From JAEUKQ01 sp044227605 (GTDB lineage Bacteria; Pseudomonadota; Alphaproteobacteria; JAEUKQ01), in the NCBI GenBank assembly GCA_044227605.1, contig JBGAWJ010000074.1, positions 1 through 7,744 on the forward strand: DNA of 7,744 nucleotides, given 5' to 3'. Below, piece after piece: positions 1 through 6,526 of the stretch (position 1 is the stretch's first letter; each line of letters starts with the position of its first letter). Both the position numbers and the translations under genes were made by a program. The notes beneath the pieces were generated by a model. The model saw only the letters and a list, made by a program, of their open reading frames with translations. It had not been told where the DNA came from and ran no database searches.

Positions 1-89
1 AATAACAACGCCAAGATCAGGATTCGAAGGTAACTGGGCACGGGAGTCTCGCGTAGGCTTCGAATGGAGTGGATTCGATTCCCGCGAAG
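1..89. other. unexplained segment where TolB similarity is lost
   Basis: I translated all three minus-strand frames of this stretch and none continues TolB. One frame (RNPSRESNPLHSKP...) is open to the edge but resembles nothing I know, another reaches a TGA near base 20, and the tolB frame itself gives non-TolB residues. The stretch carries several GATTCGA-type words, including ggattcga at 20-27 and again at 71-78. The break coincides with a perfect hairpin at 83-98 (cgcgaa, four-base loop, ttcgcg). It could be a chimeric scaffold end, an amplification artefact or a real rearrangement; the sequence alone cannot decide. Confidence 0.5.
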
Positions 90-800
90 GATTTCGCGTG
101 AATTCGGCGAAAAACGCGGCGTTATAATCAAAACGCGCCCATCACTTAAAAATTGGTTATTTTCCCCATCCTGATCCATGATTGCCAATTTTTTCTGGCG
201 ATTGTTTTGAGGCCCCGATTCCGCAATATAAAGAATTTGGGTATCAAAATATCCATCTTCACCAGTCAGTTGGGAATAAATATTATCCGCAATTTTATGC
301 CCGATCCGTCGCCAATCGCTTGCTGTGGCTGTCAAAGCTAAAGCCACCATACGTTTTCTACTGTTGATATCATATAGATAAAATTCCAACCGTAACCGGC
401 CATCATCCAGACGGGACATTTTGCCCACAACCAACGCTTGTGCGCCAATCGCTTGCCAATCCTGGTAACGAGGGGTATTTTGCAACACCGCCCCTGTGGT
501 TTGGATAAAAGCATTTTTATCGATGTTGCGGAATAACCCGGAACGTTCCAAATCGGCTTGCACAATTCGGGTAATCCTCACTGCCAAATCATTTTCTGAT
601 GCCTGATCGGGGATAAAATCCGCGATAGCAATTGTTAAAGGCGAAATATTAGGATTATTAATATTAATCCGTAACGGTTGCTGCGCGGTAGCTATCGCCA
701 CCATAGCAAAAGTATAAAGAGTTGAAACTAACGCCAACCCTACCTTTAAACCGCCGTAAAATTTTGATAAACGGGGTTGCTTTCTTCTTTTTTCCACCAT
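1..800 (-). CDS. tolB: TolB, periplasmic beta-propeller of the Tol-Pal system (3' part missing or chimeric)
   Basis: TolB is the soluble periplasmic partner that binds the lipoprotein Pal and TolA, linking the inner-membrane Tol motor to the outer membrane. The start ATG at 798-800 follows a strong AAAGGAG ribosome site (804-810) 37 bases after tolA. The protein opens with a lysine/arginine-rich stretch and a hydrophobic segment (about residues 19-37), with a likely signal-peptidase site after ATA at residue 39. The N-terminal domain follows (about 40-175). The first propeller blade then begins with GEDGYFDTQILYIAESG and LAIMDQDGENNQFLSDG, which are very typical of TolB. Similarity runs through TPRFSPNSREI (ending at residue 237, base 90) and then stops: the next residues in this frame do not resemble the expected TYMSY-type continuation. 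The frame stays open to base 1 without a stop. Full-length TolB is usually about 430-450 residues, so roughly half is absent. Identity is secure for 90-800; the rest is doubtful. Confidence 0.93.
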   Translation of the reverse strand, partial: MVEKRRKQPRLSKFYGGLKVGLALVSTLYTFAMVAIATAQQPLRININNPNISPLTIAIADFIPDQASENDLAVRITRIVQADLERSGLFRNIDKNAFIQTTGAVLQNTPRYQDWQAIGAQALVVGKMSRLDDGRLRLEFYLYDINSRKRMVALALTATASDWRRIGHKIADNIYSQLTGEDGYFDTQILYIAESGPQNNRQKKLAIMDQDGENNQFLSDGRVLIITPRFSPNSREILRGNRIHSIRSLRETPVPSYLRILILALL

Positions 801-837
801 CCACTCCTTTTTTAATAAACATCGATCTGACGTTTGA

Positions 838-1731
838 TTAAGGGCTAAAAACCAATTCTAATTCTTTGAAATCCTGATATCTTTCCTGAGGAAAAATAAT
901 TTTAGTGGTTTTCCAAACAGCATTTTCGGCATTGCGGACAAAAGTTGCATAATAACTGTCATTGCCAAAAGCTGGGTCAAGTTGTGATTTTAAATTAAAA
1001 ATAGTGCCATCAGGCCGCAATTGAACCCTGATCACCACTTGGAAGTTGTCATAATTGCGCCCCCCGTTATCGGTTGACCAATTTTGATGTATTTGCTGCA
1101 TGATCAATTTCTGCTCTTCCAAAGATACCGGTTTATGCCGATTGAGATTGTTCCCGGAAGCATTTGGGTTGGCTGGAGAAACCCCCGCGATTGGTTTAAT
1201 GGGGACAAAATTTGGGATATTACGGGACGTTGTAGCCAATGGTTTTTCTGACACAGGTTTACCAGGAGGAAAATCGCGCGGCAAAGGTAATCGTTGGGCA
1301 ACCGGTTTTATGGGGGCAGGCTTTACAGCAGGCAGTGCATAACTAGTTAAAGGATTAACCGGGTCAGGTTCCCTAGTTTCGGCGGTATCCGGCAACGGTG
1401 ACATGGTGGAATCAGGCACAAATAGCAATTGGTGAAGGGCAATTGAGAGGTCAGGTATATTGGGAATTTGGGGATGTATTAAAGATAAATCCGTTGGATT
1501 TGATCCGGCGCTTGGATCAGCAACGGCTTGATTGAAGGGATCGTTCACAACCGCAGGATCAGAAATAACATCTTGTTCAAATTCTACCGAAACCGATAAT
1601 TCCGATATTTTCGGAACTGACTGCGAACTATTAGGCCATAAAACCACACCCAGTAAAAAGACATGCAAAAAAACCGAGATGATTTTCGCTTTTATGGAAA
1701 CCAGGGAACGATTGGGGGGTTCTATCGTCAT
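838..1731 (-). CDS. tolA: TolA, energy-transducing envelope protein
   Basis: TolA is anchored in the inner membrane, takes energy from TolQ-TolR and reaches across the periplasm to TolB-Pal. The 297-residue product has a short cytoplasmic tail and one membrane helix (about 15-32). That helix contains S19 and H23, spaced as in the S-x3-H motif of Escherichia coli TolA that contacts TolQ and TolR. The middle (about 85-200) is rich in proline, serine and asparagine (AVKPAPIKPV, LPLPRDFPPG) instead of the long Ala/Lys/Glu helix of enterobacterial TolA. The C-terminal domain (about 203-297) has the TolA/TonB-C pattern: an IHQNW helix, VVIRVQLRPDG and a closing strand ELELVFSP. The gene starts three bases after the tolR stop with no clear Shine-Dalgarno, suggesting translational coupling. 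Domain layout and position between tolR and tolB make the call firm; a TonB paralogue is much less likely. Confidence 0.93.
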   Translation of the reverse strand: MTIEPPNRSLVSIKAKIISVFLHVFLLGVVLWPNSSQSVPKISELSVSVEFEQDVISDPAVVNDPFNQAVADPSAGSNPTDLSLIHPQIPNIPDLSIALHQLLFVPDSTMSPLPDTAETREPDPVNPLTSYALPAVKPAPIKPVAQRLPLPRDFPPGKPVSEKPLATTSRNIPNFVPIKPIAGVSPANPNASGNNLNRHKPVSLEEQKLIMQQIHQNWSTDNGGRNYDNFQVVIRVQLRPDGTIFNLKSQLDPAFGNDSYYATFVRNAENAVWKTTKIIFPQERYQDFKELELVFSP

Positions 1732-1734
1732 TTT

Positions 1735-2178
1735 TTAAGGGGCTGCCACTTGTTGTGTCCGAAGGGTAATATGGGGAAAGCCAGCATTGGTGATGGCGCC
1801 TGCAACCTCCACCACGGTTCCATAATCCGTTGCCCGGTCGCCACGCAGAATAATACGTAAATTTGGCTGGGTTGCCCGTATGGCCTTTAATCTTTCAATT
1901 AATTCCGCTAAAACAAGCGGGGTTTCTTGAAGAAATATTTTCCCCTCGCGGTTCACAGTGATTTCCACCATTTCTTTGGAAGGGTTGATATTCTGCCCTG
2001 AAGTTTTGGGCATATCCACAGGGATTCCGGCCGTCAATAAAGGGGCGGTGACCATGAAAATAACCAATAAGACTAGCATGATATCAACAAATGGGGTAAC
2101 GTTAATTTCTGATATCGGTTTGGCATGCCGATAGGAATTTTTTCCTGAACGGTAAGATGGTAAGGATTGAAACGCCAT
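1735..2178 (-). CDS. tolR: TolR, stator/plug protein of the Tol motor (ExbD family)
   Basis: TolR is a one-helix inner-membrane protein that works with TolQ to convert proton flow into TolA movement. Of 147 residues, the cytoplasmic N-terminus is followed by ISEINVTPFVDIMLVLLVIF. This is the ExbD/TolR signature, and the proton-handling aspartate is D32 within the membrane helix (about 29-48). The remainder is the periplasmic domain, with the family pattern VEITVNREGKIFLQ near 70-85 and LRGDRATDYGTVVEVAGAI near 113-130. Length matches the family. The start overlaps the tolQ stop by one base (TAATG), and an AGGGGA ribosome site lies just upstream inside tolQ, so the two are translated together. 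ExbD would be the alternative, but the tolQ-tolR-tolA-tolB order settles it. Confidence 0.96.
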   Translation of the reverse strand: MAFQSLPSYRSGKNSYRHAKPISEINVTPFVDIMLVLLVIFMVTAPLLTAGIPVDMPKTSGQNINPSKEMVEITVNREGKIFLQETPLVLAELIERLKAIRATQPNLRIILRGDRATDYGTVVEVAGAITNAGFPHITLRTQQVAAP

Positions 2179-2942
2179 TACGATTTCCCCTCTTGCCCCA
2201 GTTTATGCAATACCATTTTTACGGCTTGGCTGGCAAAAATTTCTAACTTCTGGGCGTGATGATAAATAGAGGCTGACAAGCGATTATAAGCCAAAACTGC
2301 AGGGATGGCTGCAACCAATCCGAAAGCGGTTGCCATCAAAGCTTCGGCCACCCCAGGTGCTACAATTGCCAAACTATTATCTTGGCTGGCGGCAATTGAC
2401 ATAAAACTATTCATAATGCCCCAAACTGTTCCAAACAACCCAACAAAAGGGGCCACAGACCCGGTGGAAGCCAAAACCGATAATCCCTTTTCCAGACTGG
2501 CAATTTCTTCTTGTAACATATAGGAAACACGCTTTTCCAGGCGATTCTCCGTTTCTGTTAAGGAAACTTCCCCATCATTGGCGGCCCGCACCGTATTGTT
2601 GATATAATCCCATTCAGCTAAAATCCCTTGGATTATTTTGGAACCTGTGCCCAATGGCAATAATTTAATCGCATCAATCAATTCGGACCAAGTGGGGGTA
2701 TTAACCAACAGCAGCCGGAAAACATCTAAATTTTTATTAAAACGACGTAACCCCATGGTTTTATCGGCAATAATCGCCCAACAACTGATGGAAGCAAGGA
2801 TCAATAATACCATCACGGTTTGTACGATAAAATCCGCTTTTAAGAATAACTGGATAAAAGACCAAGGTTGCCCTGTTTGGGTCAATCCGATGGACAGGGC
2901 ATCTACCTTATTGGTAGCGGAAGTTAAGATTTGGGGATCCAT
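2178..2942 (-). CDS. tolQ: TolQ, proton-channel subunit of the Tol motor (ExbB/MotA family)
   Basis: TolQ forms the inner-membrane oligomer around TolR and carries the proton path that energises TolA. The 254-residue product has three membrane segments: about 38-59, 159-182 (GSVAPFVGLFGTVWGIMNSF) and 197-222 (GVAEALMATAFGLVAAIPAV). A cytoplasmic loop lies between the first two. T172 and T205 have the same 33-residue spacing as the two channel threonines of E. coli TolQ (T145 and T178). The chosen ATG (2940-2942) has an AAAGGA ribosome site eight bases upstream and gives a normal TolQ N-terminus, even though it lies inside the current end of ybgC. The 35-base overlap with ybgC is unusual and appears secondary; see the repeat at 2964-2995. 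tolR follows with a one-base overlap. Confidence 0.96.
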   Translation of the reverse strand: MDPQILTSATNKVDALSIGLTQTGQPWSFIQLFLKADFIVQTVMVLLILASISCWAIIADKTMGLRRFNKNLDVFRLLLVNTPTWSELIDAIKLLPLGTGSKIIQGILAEWDYINNTVRAANDGEVSLTETENRLEKRVSYMLQEEIASLEKGLSVLASTGSVAPFVGLFGTVWGIMNSFMSIAASQDNSLAIVAPGVAEALMATAFGLVAAIPAVLAYNRLSASIYHHAQKLEIFASQAVKMVLHKLGQEGKS

Positions 2943-3402
2943 GATGAATTTCCTTTGTCATAGTTTCAATGATTCGGGGTTTTAATGATTCGGGGCAAAC
3001 ATCAGTAAGTTTTTGACGCAACGGTGCAGGAATCCGGGCGACTTGAATTTTTTTCACTTCAACACATGCAAGAATAATCTTGATATGAACAAGATGTTGT
3101 TGGTTGCGAATAATTTGCTGTTCCATCCCGATCATTGCCGCTCTAACTTGGCTGATCTTGGTTTGAACAACCAACATATCATCCAAAAATGCCGGAAGCA
3201 TGTAGTCAATTTCGCATTTACGAACCACAAAAACTACACCGTGTTTTTCAGCAATCTGCGAGGGGGATTGGTATATATGCCTTAAATATTCCGTTCGGGC
3301 ACGTTCCGCATATTTTAAATAATTGGCATAATAAACAACACCCGCTGCATCGGTATCCTCATAATAAACGCGGTAAGAAGAAAGGAAGGGAGTCTTACTC
3401 AT
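2908..3402 (-). CDS. ybgC: YbgC, Tol-Pal-associated acyl-CoA thioesterase (hotdog fold), C-terminus altered
   Basis: YbgC is a cytoplasmic hotdog-fold thioesterase that hydrolyses acyl-CoA thioesters and is customarily encoded ahead of tolQ; its exact role in envelope function is unsettled. Residues 10-36 (RVYYEDTDAAGVVYYANYLK and on) hold the 4HBT signature. D18 is the expected catalytic aspartate, equal in position to E. coli D18. The central strands continue through VVFVVRKCEIDYMLPAFLDD to about residue 125. The product is 164 residues where the family usually has about 130-150. The last 23 residues (PRIIETMTKEIHHG...) look unlike family sequence: they are the tolQ leader and first tolQ codons read out of frame, after a 16-base duplication removed the original stop. 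The start overlaps the ruvB stop by eight bases, and a purine-rich GAGGGGGAA precedes it. The catalytic core is intact, so the enzyme is probably functional. Confidence 0.93.
   Translation of the reverse strand: MSKTPFLSSYRVYYEDTDAAGVVYYANYLKYAERARTEYLRHIYQSPSQIAEKHGVVFVVRKCEIDYMLPAFLDDMLVVQTKISQVRAAMIGMEQQIIRNQQHLVHIKIILACVEVKKIQVARIPAPLRQKLTDVCPESLKPRIIETMTKEIHHGSPNLNFRYQ
2951..2956 (-). promoter_or_regulatory. ribosome binding site of tolQ
   Basis: AAAGGA on the minus strand, eight bases before the tolQ ATG. It lies within the extended 3' end of ybgC and supports starting tolQ at 2942. In the frame ybgC would have without the neighbouring duplication, a TGA sits just ahead of this site, which is the ordinary operon arrangement. 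Confidence 0.75.
2964..2995. repeat. 16-bp tandem duplication at the 3' end of ybgC
   Basis: Two adjacent copies, TTTCAATGATTCGGGG (2964-2979) and TTTTAATGATTCGGGG (2980-2995), differ at one base. Because 16 is not a multiple of three, the second copy shifts the ybgC frame. With one copy, ybgC would read ...CPESLKL and stop at TGA (2958-2960), giving about 142 residues and leaving 15 bases with the ribosome site before tolQ. Confidence 0.9.
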
Positions 3403-4471
3403 CTAGTTCCCCCTCTCCTATCTTGTCACCCGGCAGGGGAAAAGTTAATTGGCCATCTTTGCTAGAACCCGTAGCGTGAGACGGAGTTAAGCCCAAATAA
3501 CGGTATCCGCCTTGTGTTAATGTTCGCCCACGGGATGTCCGTTGAATAAGACCCTGCTGTAACAAATAGGGCTCTACCATTTCTTCAATCGCATCCCGCT
3601 GTTCGGACAAATAAGCAGATAAAGTTTCGATACCGACAGGCCCCCCATCATAAATACCCGCGATACAATTCAAATATCGCCGATCCATATTATCCAACCC
3701 GTTCACATCCACATCAAGTTCCAACAATATTTTATCCGCAATGCGCCCGGTGATATTTTCAATGCCGCGAATTAAAGAAAAATCCCTAATTCGCCGTAAT
3801 AGGCGACCGGCAATGCGGGGCGTCCCTCGGCAGCGTTTAGCAATTTCTGTCGCTCCATCAGGGCTTAGAGAGCAATTTAAAATTTTTGCCGCACGCCGCA
3901 CAATGGTTTCCAATTCGCTTAAAGTATAAAATTCTAACCGCAACGGGATGCCGAATCTTTCCCGCAATGGGGTTGTTAACAAACCAGCCCGGGTAGTTGC
4001 CCCAATCAGAGTAAAAGGGGGTAAATCAATGCGAACGCTTCTGGCAGCAGGGCCCTCGCCGATAATCAAATCTAGCTGGAAATCTTCCATCGCCGGATAA
4101 AGCACTTCTTCAATCGTTGGGCTAAGCCTATGGATTTCATCAATAAACATAACATCCCGGGGTTGCAGGTTGGTTAGCAAAGCAGCTAAATCTCCGGCCT
4201 TGGTTAATAAAGGGCCTGAAGTGGCACGGAATCCAACCCCTAATTCGCGCGCTACAATATGAGAAAGGGTAGTTTTACCAAGGCCAGGGGGGCCATAAAA
4301 TAAAATATGGTCTAAGGCTTCCTCACGCTGGCGGGCAGCTTGGATAAAAATTTCTAAATTGGCACGCAACTGTTTCTGTCCGACGAAATCCGTTAAGAAT
4401 TGCGGTCGAATAGATGATTCCACCTGATCTTCGGGTAACTGTTCCACACTGACCAGACGCTGTTCTGTCAT
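3395..4471 (-). CDS. ruvB: RuvB, Holliday junction branch-migration ATPase
   Basis: RuvB is the hexameric AAA+ motor that pumps DNA through the RuvA-bound Holliday junction. The 358-residue protein shows every key element. Walker A is GPPGLGKT at 60-67 and Walker B is VMFIDEIH at 107-114. Sensor 1 lies in GATTRAG (157-163), followed by LRERFG (169-174), which carries the arginine finger. The small domain has GTPRIAGRLLRRIRDF (sensor 2 region). The C-terminal winged helix covers about 260-335 (MDRRYLNCIAGIYDGGPVGIETLS). The last 25 or so residues form a polar tail. Length is normal. The start overlaps the ruvA stop by four bases (ATGA), with only a weak GAG-type ribosome site, so its translation probably depends on ruvA. 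Confidence 0.98.
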   Translation of the reverse strand: MTEQRLVSVEQLPEDQVESSIRPQFLTDFVGQKQLRANLEIFIQAARQREEALDHILFYGPPGLGKTTLSHIVARELGVGFRATSGPLLTKAGDLAALLTNLQPRDVMFIDEIHRLSPTIEEVLYPAMEDFQLDLIIGEGPAARSVRIDLPPFTLIGATTRAGLLTTPLRERFGIPLRLEFYTLSELETIVRRAAKILNCSLSPDGATEIAKRCRGTPRIAGRLLRRIRDFSLIRGIENITGRIADKILLELDVDVNGLDNMDRRYLNCIAGIYDGGPVGIETLSAYLSEQRDAIEEMVEPYLLQQGLIQRTSRGRTLTQGGYRYLGLTPSHATGSSKDGQLTFPLPGDKIGEGELDE

Positions 4472-5091
4472 ACACTTAACTCAGCTAAAGTTTTACGAAT
4501 AAGGGCACTTAAAGTCCAGGTTTCAGAAATATTTTTTTGGGTTACCTGTTGAATCACCCGGACGACATCAACGCGGCGGTAGCCAAGATTTACCAAGGCA
4601 GAAACAGCATCTTCCATCATCTTTGCTGGCAGCAAGGATGATGATTGCTGGTTCTCCTGAACAATTGTTGATGAGGGCGCAAGGGCTAAATCCCCAAGAA
4701 TTTTATCCTTTAATTCCATAATAATCCGGGTTGCCAATTTGGCGCCGATCCCATTTGCCCGCATCAGCATCGTTTTCTGGTCATGATGCACCGCTTGACT
4801 GATTTCTTGGGCATTTAACGCTGATTGTATGGCTAAAGCTGATTTTGGCCCCACCCCTTGAACAGATGTTAATAAGCGGAAGACCGCCCGCTCTTGCTCG
4901 GATCCAAATCCGTATAAATGGATGTGATCTTCCCGTATATGGGTCTCAATAAATAAATGTAGCTTTTTGGCCAGCTGGGCAGTCGTCAAAAATTTGCTGG
5001 AACAAAAAACCATAAAACCCACCCCGCCCACATCCATCACCAAATGATCAACCCCTCTTGAATCAACCTGGCCCGATAATTTTGCAATCAT
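4468..5091 (-). CDS. ruvA: RuvA, Holliday junction DNA-binding subunit
   Basis: RuvA tetramers hold the four-way junction flat and load RuvB onto it. In this 207-residue protein the N-terminal OB-fold domain runs from MIAKLSGQVDSRG to about residue 65. Two helix-hairpin-helix elements follow: LLTSVQGVGPKSALAIQSAL near 73-92 and MRANGIGAKLATRIIMELKD near 108-128. A variable linker (about 133-155, rich in Ser and Gln) leads to the small RuvB-binding domain III (MEDAVSALVNLGYRRVDVVR and on). The length is typical. The start overlaps the ruvC stop as ATGA, and GGAG lies six bases upstream of the ATG. It sits in the standard ruvC-ruvA-ruvB order. Confidence 0.97.
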   Translation of the reverse strand: MIAKLSGQVDSRGVDHLVMDVGGVGFMVFCSSKFLTTAQLAKKLHLFIETHIREDHIHLYGFGSEQERAVFRLLTSVQGVGPKSALAIQSALNAQEISQAVHHDQKTMLMRANGIGAKLATRIIMELKDKILGDLALAPSSTIVQENQQSSSLLPAKMMEDAVSALVNLGYRRVDVVRVIQQVTQKNISETWTLSALIRKTLAELSV

Positions 5092-5601
5092 ACCAAACTC
5101 CGCACTGCTGTGGCAGACCAGCGTTGTAATGTACCAGCACGATGGGCATGACAGATAGCAACAGCCAACGCATCCGCGCTATCCGGGGTTGTCAGCTGAA
5201 ACCCCGGCAACAAAAACTTAACCATTAATTGCACTTGGTTTTTATCCGCATGACCAGCCCCTACAACCGAGCTTTTTACCTGGTTAGCCGGATATTCCGA
5301 TACGTCAATTCCAAGCAAGGCTGGGGCCATCATGACAACCCCGCGCGCAAACCCTAATTTTAGGGTTGTTAGGGGGTTTTTATTAACGAAAGTTTCTTCA
5401 ACCGCCGCATTCTCAGGCCGGTATTGTTCCAGTACGGCTTTTNNNNNNNNNNAAGGCTAGATAAGCCAAGCGATTAGCCATGGGCTGATCGGTAGGCGGA
5501 TGGATGGTGCCATCTGCAATATGTTGCAGATGGGAGCCATTGCTCTGGATAACCCCCCAGCCGGTATGCCGCAAACCAGGATCTAAGCCAATAATCCGCA
5601 T
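5088..5601 (-). CDS. ruvC: RuvC, Holliday junction resolvase, interrupted by an assembly gap
   Basis: RuvC is the dimeric RNase H-fold nuclease that cuts Holliday junctions symmetrically. The N-terminal part (5453-5601) begins MRIIGLDPGLRHTGWGVI, with catalytic D7. After ten N, the frame resumes with KAVLEQYRPENAAVEETF, which holds the catalytic glutamate, then LTTLKLGFARG, VVGAGHADKNQVQ and PDSADALAVAICHAH, which holds the last two catalytic aspartates. As written, the two halves are one base out of register. A gap of six bases would restore the frame and place the acidic residues at 7, 67, 139 and 142, against 7, 66, 138 and 141 in E. coli. The protein would then be about 169 residues, a normal length. 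This is therefore one intact gene with missing bases and not a pseudogene. The start has GGGA six bases upstream and lies 29 bases after yebC. Confidence 0.93.
5443..5452. other. scaffold gap (ten N) inside ruvC
   Basis: The ten N are most likely a placeholder and not a measured length. The ruvC reading frame requires a multiple of three here, and alignment to the family suggests six bases (three codons including the flanking TT and A), with nine as the next option. Confidence 0.9.
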
Positions 5602-5630
5602 TTGTTATCCCATTATCCCTTTACCGCATA

Positions 5631-6359
5631 TTAAGTTTCGTCAATTTCCGCATTTATAAAAATAGCTTGGACATCATCGCTATCTTCTAAAGCATCCATC
5701 AATTTCATCAAACTTTCAGCTGTTTCCCCAGCAACTGAATTGGGGTTGTTGGCAATCCAAGACAATTTCGCCTCTTTGATATTGCCGATCTTTTTTTCTA
5801 ATTCATCCCGCACTTTCCCAAAACTCTCAATGGCAGTTGTAACGTAATGATTTTCTTCATCGGATTGAAGATCATCCGCTCCAATCTCTAAGACAATTTC
5901 TAATAATTCATCAACACTAATCTGGTTTTTGGGAATAGTGACAACACCCTTACGTTGAAACATAAAAGAAACACTGTTGCTTTCCCCAAGATTCCCGCCA
6001 TGCTTATTAAAAGCTGTACGGATCTCCGATGCTGTCCGGTTCCGGTTATCGGTTAACGCTTCCACAATAATTGCGATCCCTGCAGGGCCAAATCCTTCAT
6101 AACGGACAGAGTCGTACATCGTGCCATCTTCATGGCCTGCACCGCGTTTAATCGCCCGATCAATCGTATCCCGCGGCATGTTGGCGATTCTTGCCGATGT
6201 CACCGCTGCCCGCAGCCGGGGGTTAATAGCTAGATCGGCCGCCCCTTGCCGAGCGGCAGTCGTTAATTCTCGAATTAATTTGGTGAAAATTTTTGCCCGC
6301 TTGGCATCTTGAATGCCTTTGCGGTGCATAATATTTTTAAATTGCGAATGACCTGCCAT
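5631..6359 (-). CDS. yebC: YebC/PmpR/TACO1 family protein
   Basis: The 242-residue protein starts with the diagnostic MAGHSQFKNIMHRKGIQDAK and contains the family core motifs MPRDTIDRAIKRGAG (about 61-75), YEGFGPAGIAIIVEALTDNRNRT (about 87-109) and a GGNLGESNSVSFMF stretch near 120-133. An acidic C-terminal domain follows. Length is normal. Family members have been described both as DNA-binding regulators (PmpR of Pseudomonas) and as factors acting in translation (mitochondrial TACO1, and bacterial YebC at difficult proline sequences), so the molecular role here should be left open. The gene lies directly before ruvC, its usual place, and is the first gene after the largest intergenic gap (167 bases), so it may open the ruv-tol transcript. 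A weak AGAGAAA precedes the ATG. Confidence 0.96.
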   Translation of the reverse strand: MAGHSQFKNIMHRKGIQDAKRAKIFTKLIRELTTAARQGAADLAINPRLRAAVTSARIANMPRDTIDRAIKRGAGHEDGTMYDSVRYEGFGPAGIAIIVEALTDNRNRTASEIRTAFNKHGGNLGESNSVSFMFQRKGVVTIPKNQISVDELLEIVLEIGADDLQSDEENHYVTTAIESFGKVRDELEKKIGNIKEAKLSWIANNPNSVAGETAESLMKLMDALEDSDDVQAIFINAEIDET

Positions 6360-6526
6360 TTTCTCTAACCCTAATCCACCAAACCTATCATCAACGATAG
6401 CTTGTTATCTATTGCTTATACGGAACCTTATATATTGCTGCGTCTCAGCTTAGTTTGCGGTTCATACTGCCGTTTTACTTAAGCCCTGTTCTTTGAAAAA
6501 AGCAATGGGTTAGATAAGATAAAAAG
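6360..6526 (-). promoter_or_regulatory. intergenic region upstream of yebC, probable promoter location
   Basis: This 167-base AT-rich spacer between ymdB and yebC is the longest gap in the window and so the likely place for a promoter of the yebC-ruvCAB-ybgC-tol run. On the minus strand it holds TATA-like words (TATATAAGG around 6423-6431 and GTATAAGC around 6415-6422), but I found no well-spaced -35 partner and cannot name a promoter. A small perfect hairpin lies at 6385-6400 (ctatc, six-base loop, gatag), 25 bases from the yebC start. No convincing rho-independent terminator follows ymdB, so read-through from upstream is also possible. Confidence 0.35.

Noticed and set aside
20..90. GGATTCGA-type words resembling a tRNA or tmRNA T-arm.
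   Set aside because: The flanking bases do not form a T-stem on either strand, and no acceptor or anticodon arms can be drawn around them.
2638..3479. Plus-strand open frames opposite tolQ, ybgC and ruvB.
   Set aside because: They are antisense shadows of well-identified genes, with no ribosome sites or recognisable protein features.
5350..5367. Inverted repeat aaccctaa-tt-ttagggtt, with telomere-like TTAGGG words.
   Set aside because: It lies wholly within ruvC and encodes the conserved TLKLGF segment, so the codons explain it. There is no terminator-like T-run in the right place and no repetition of the unit.
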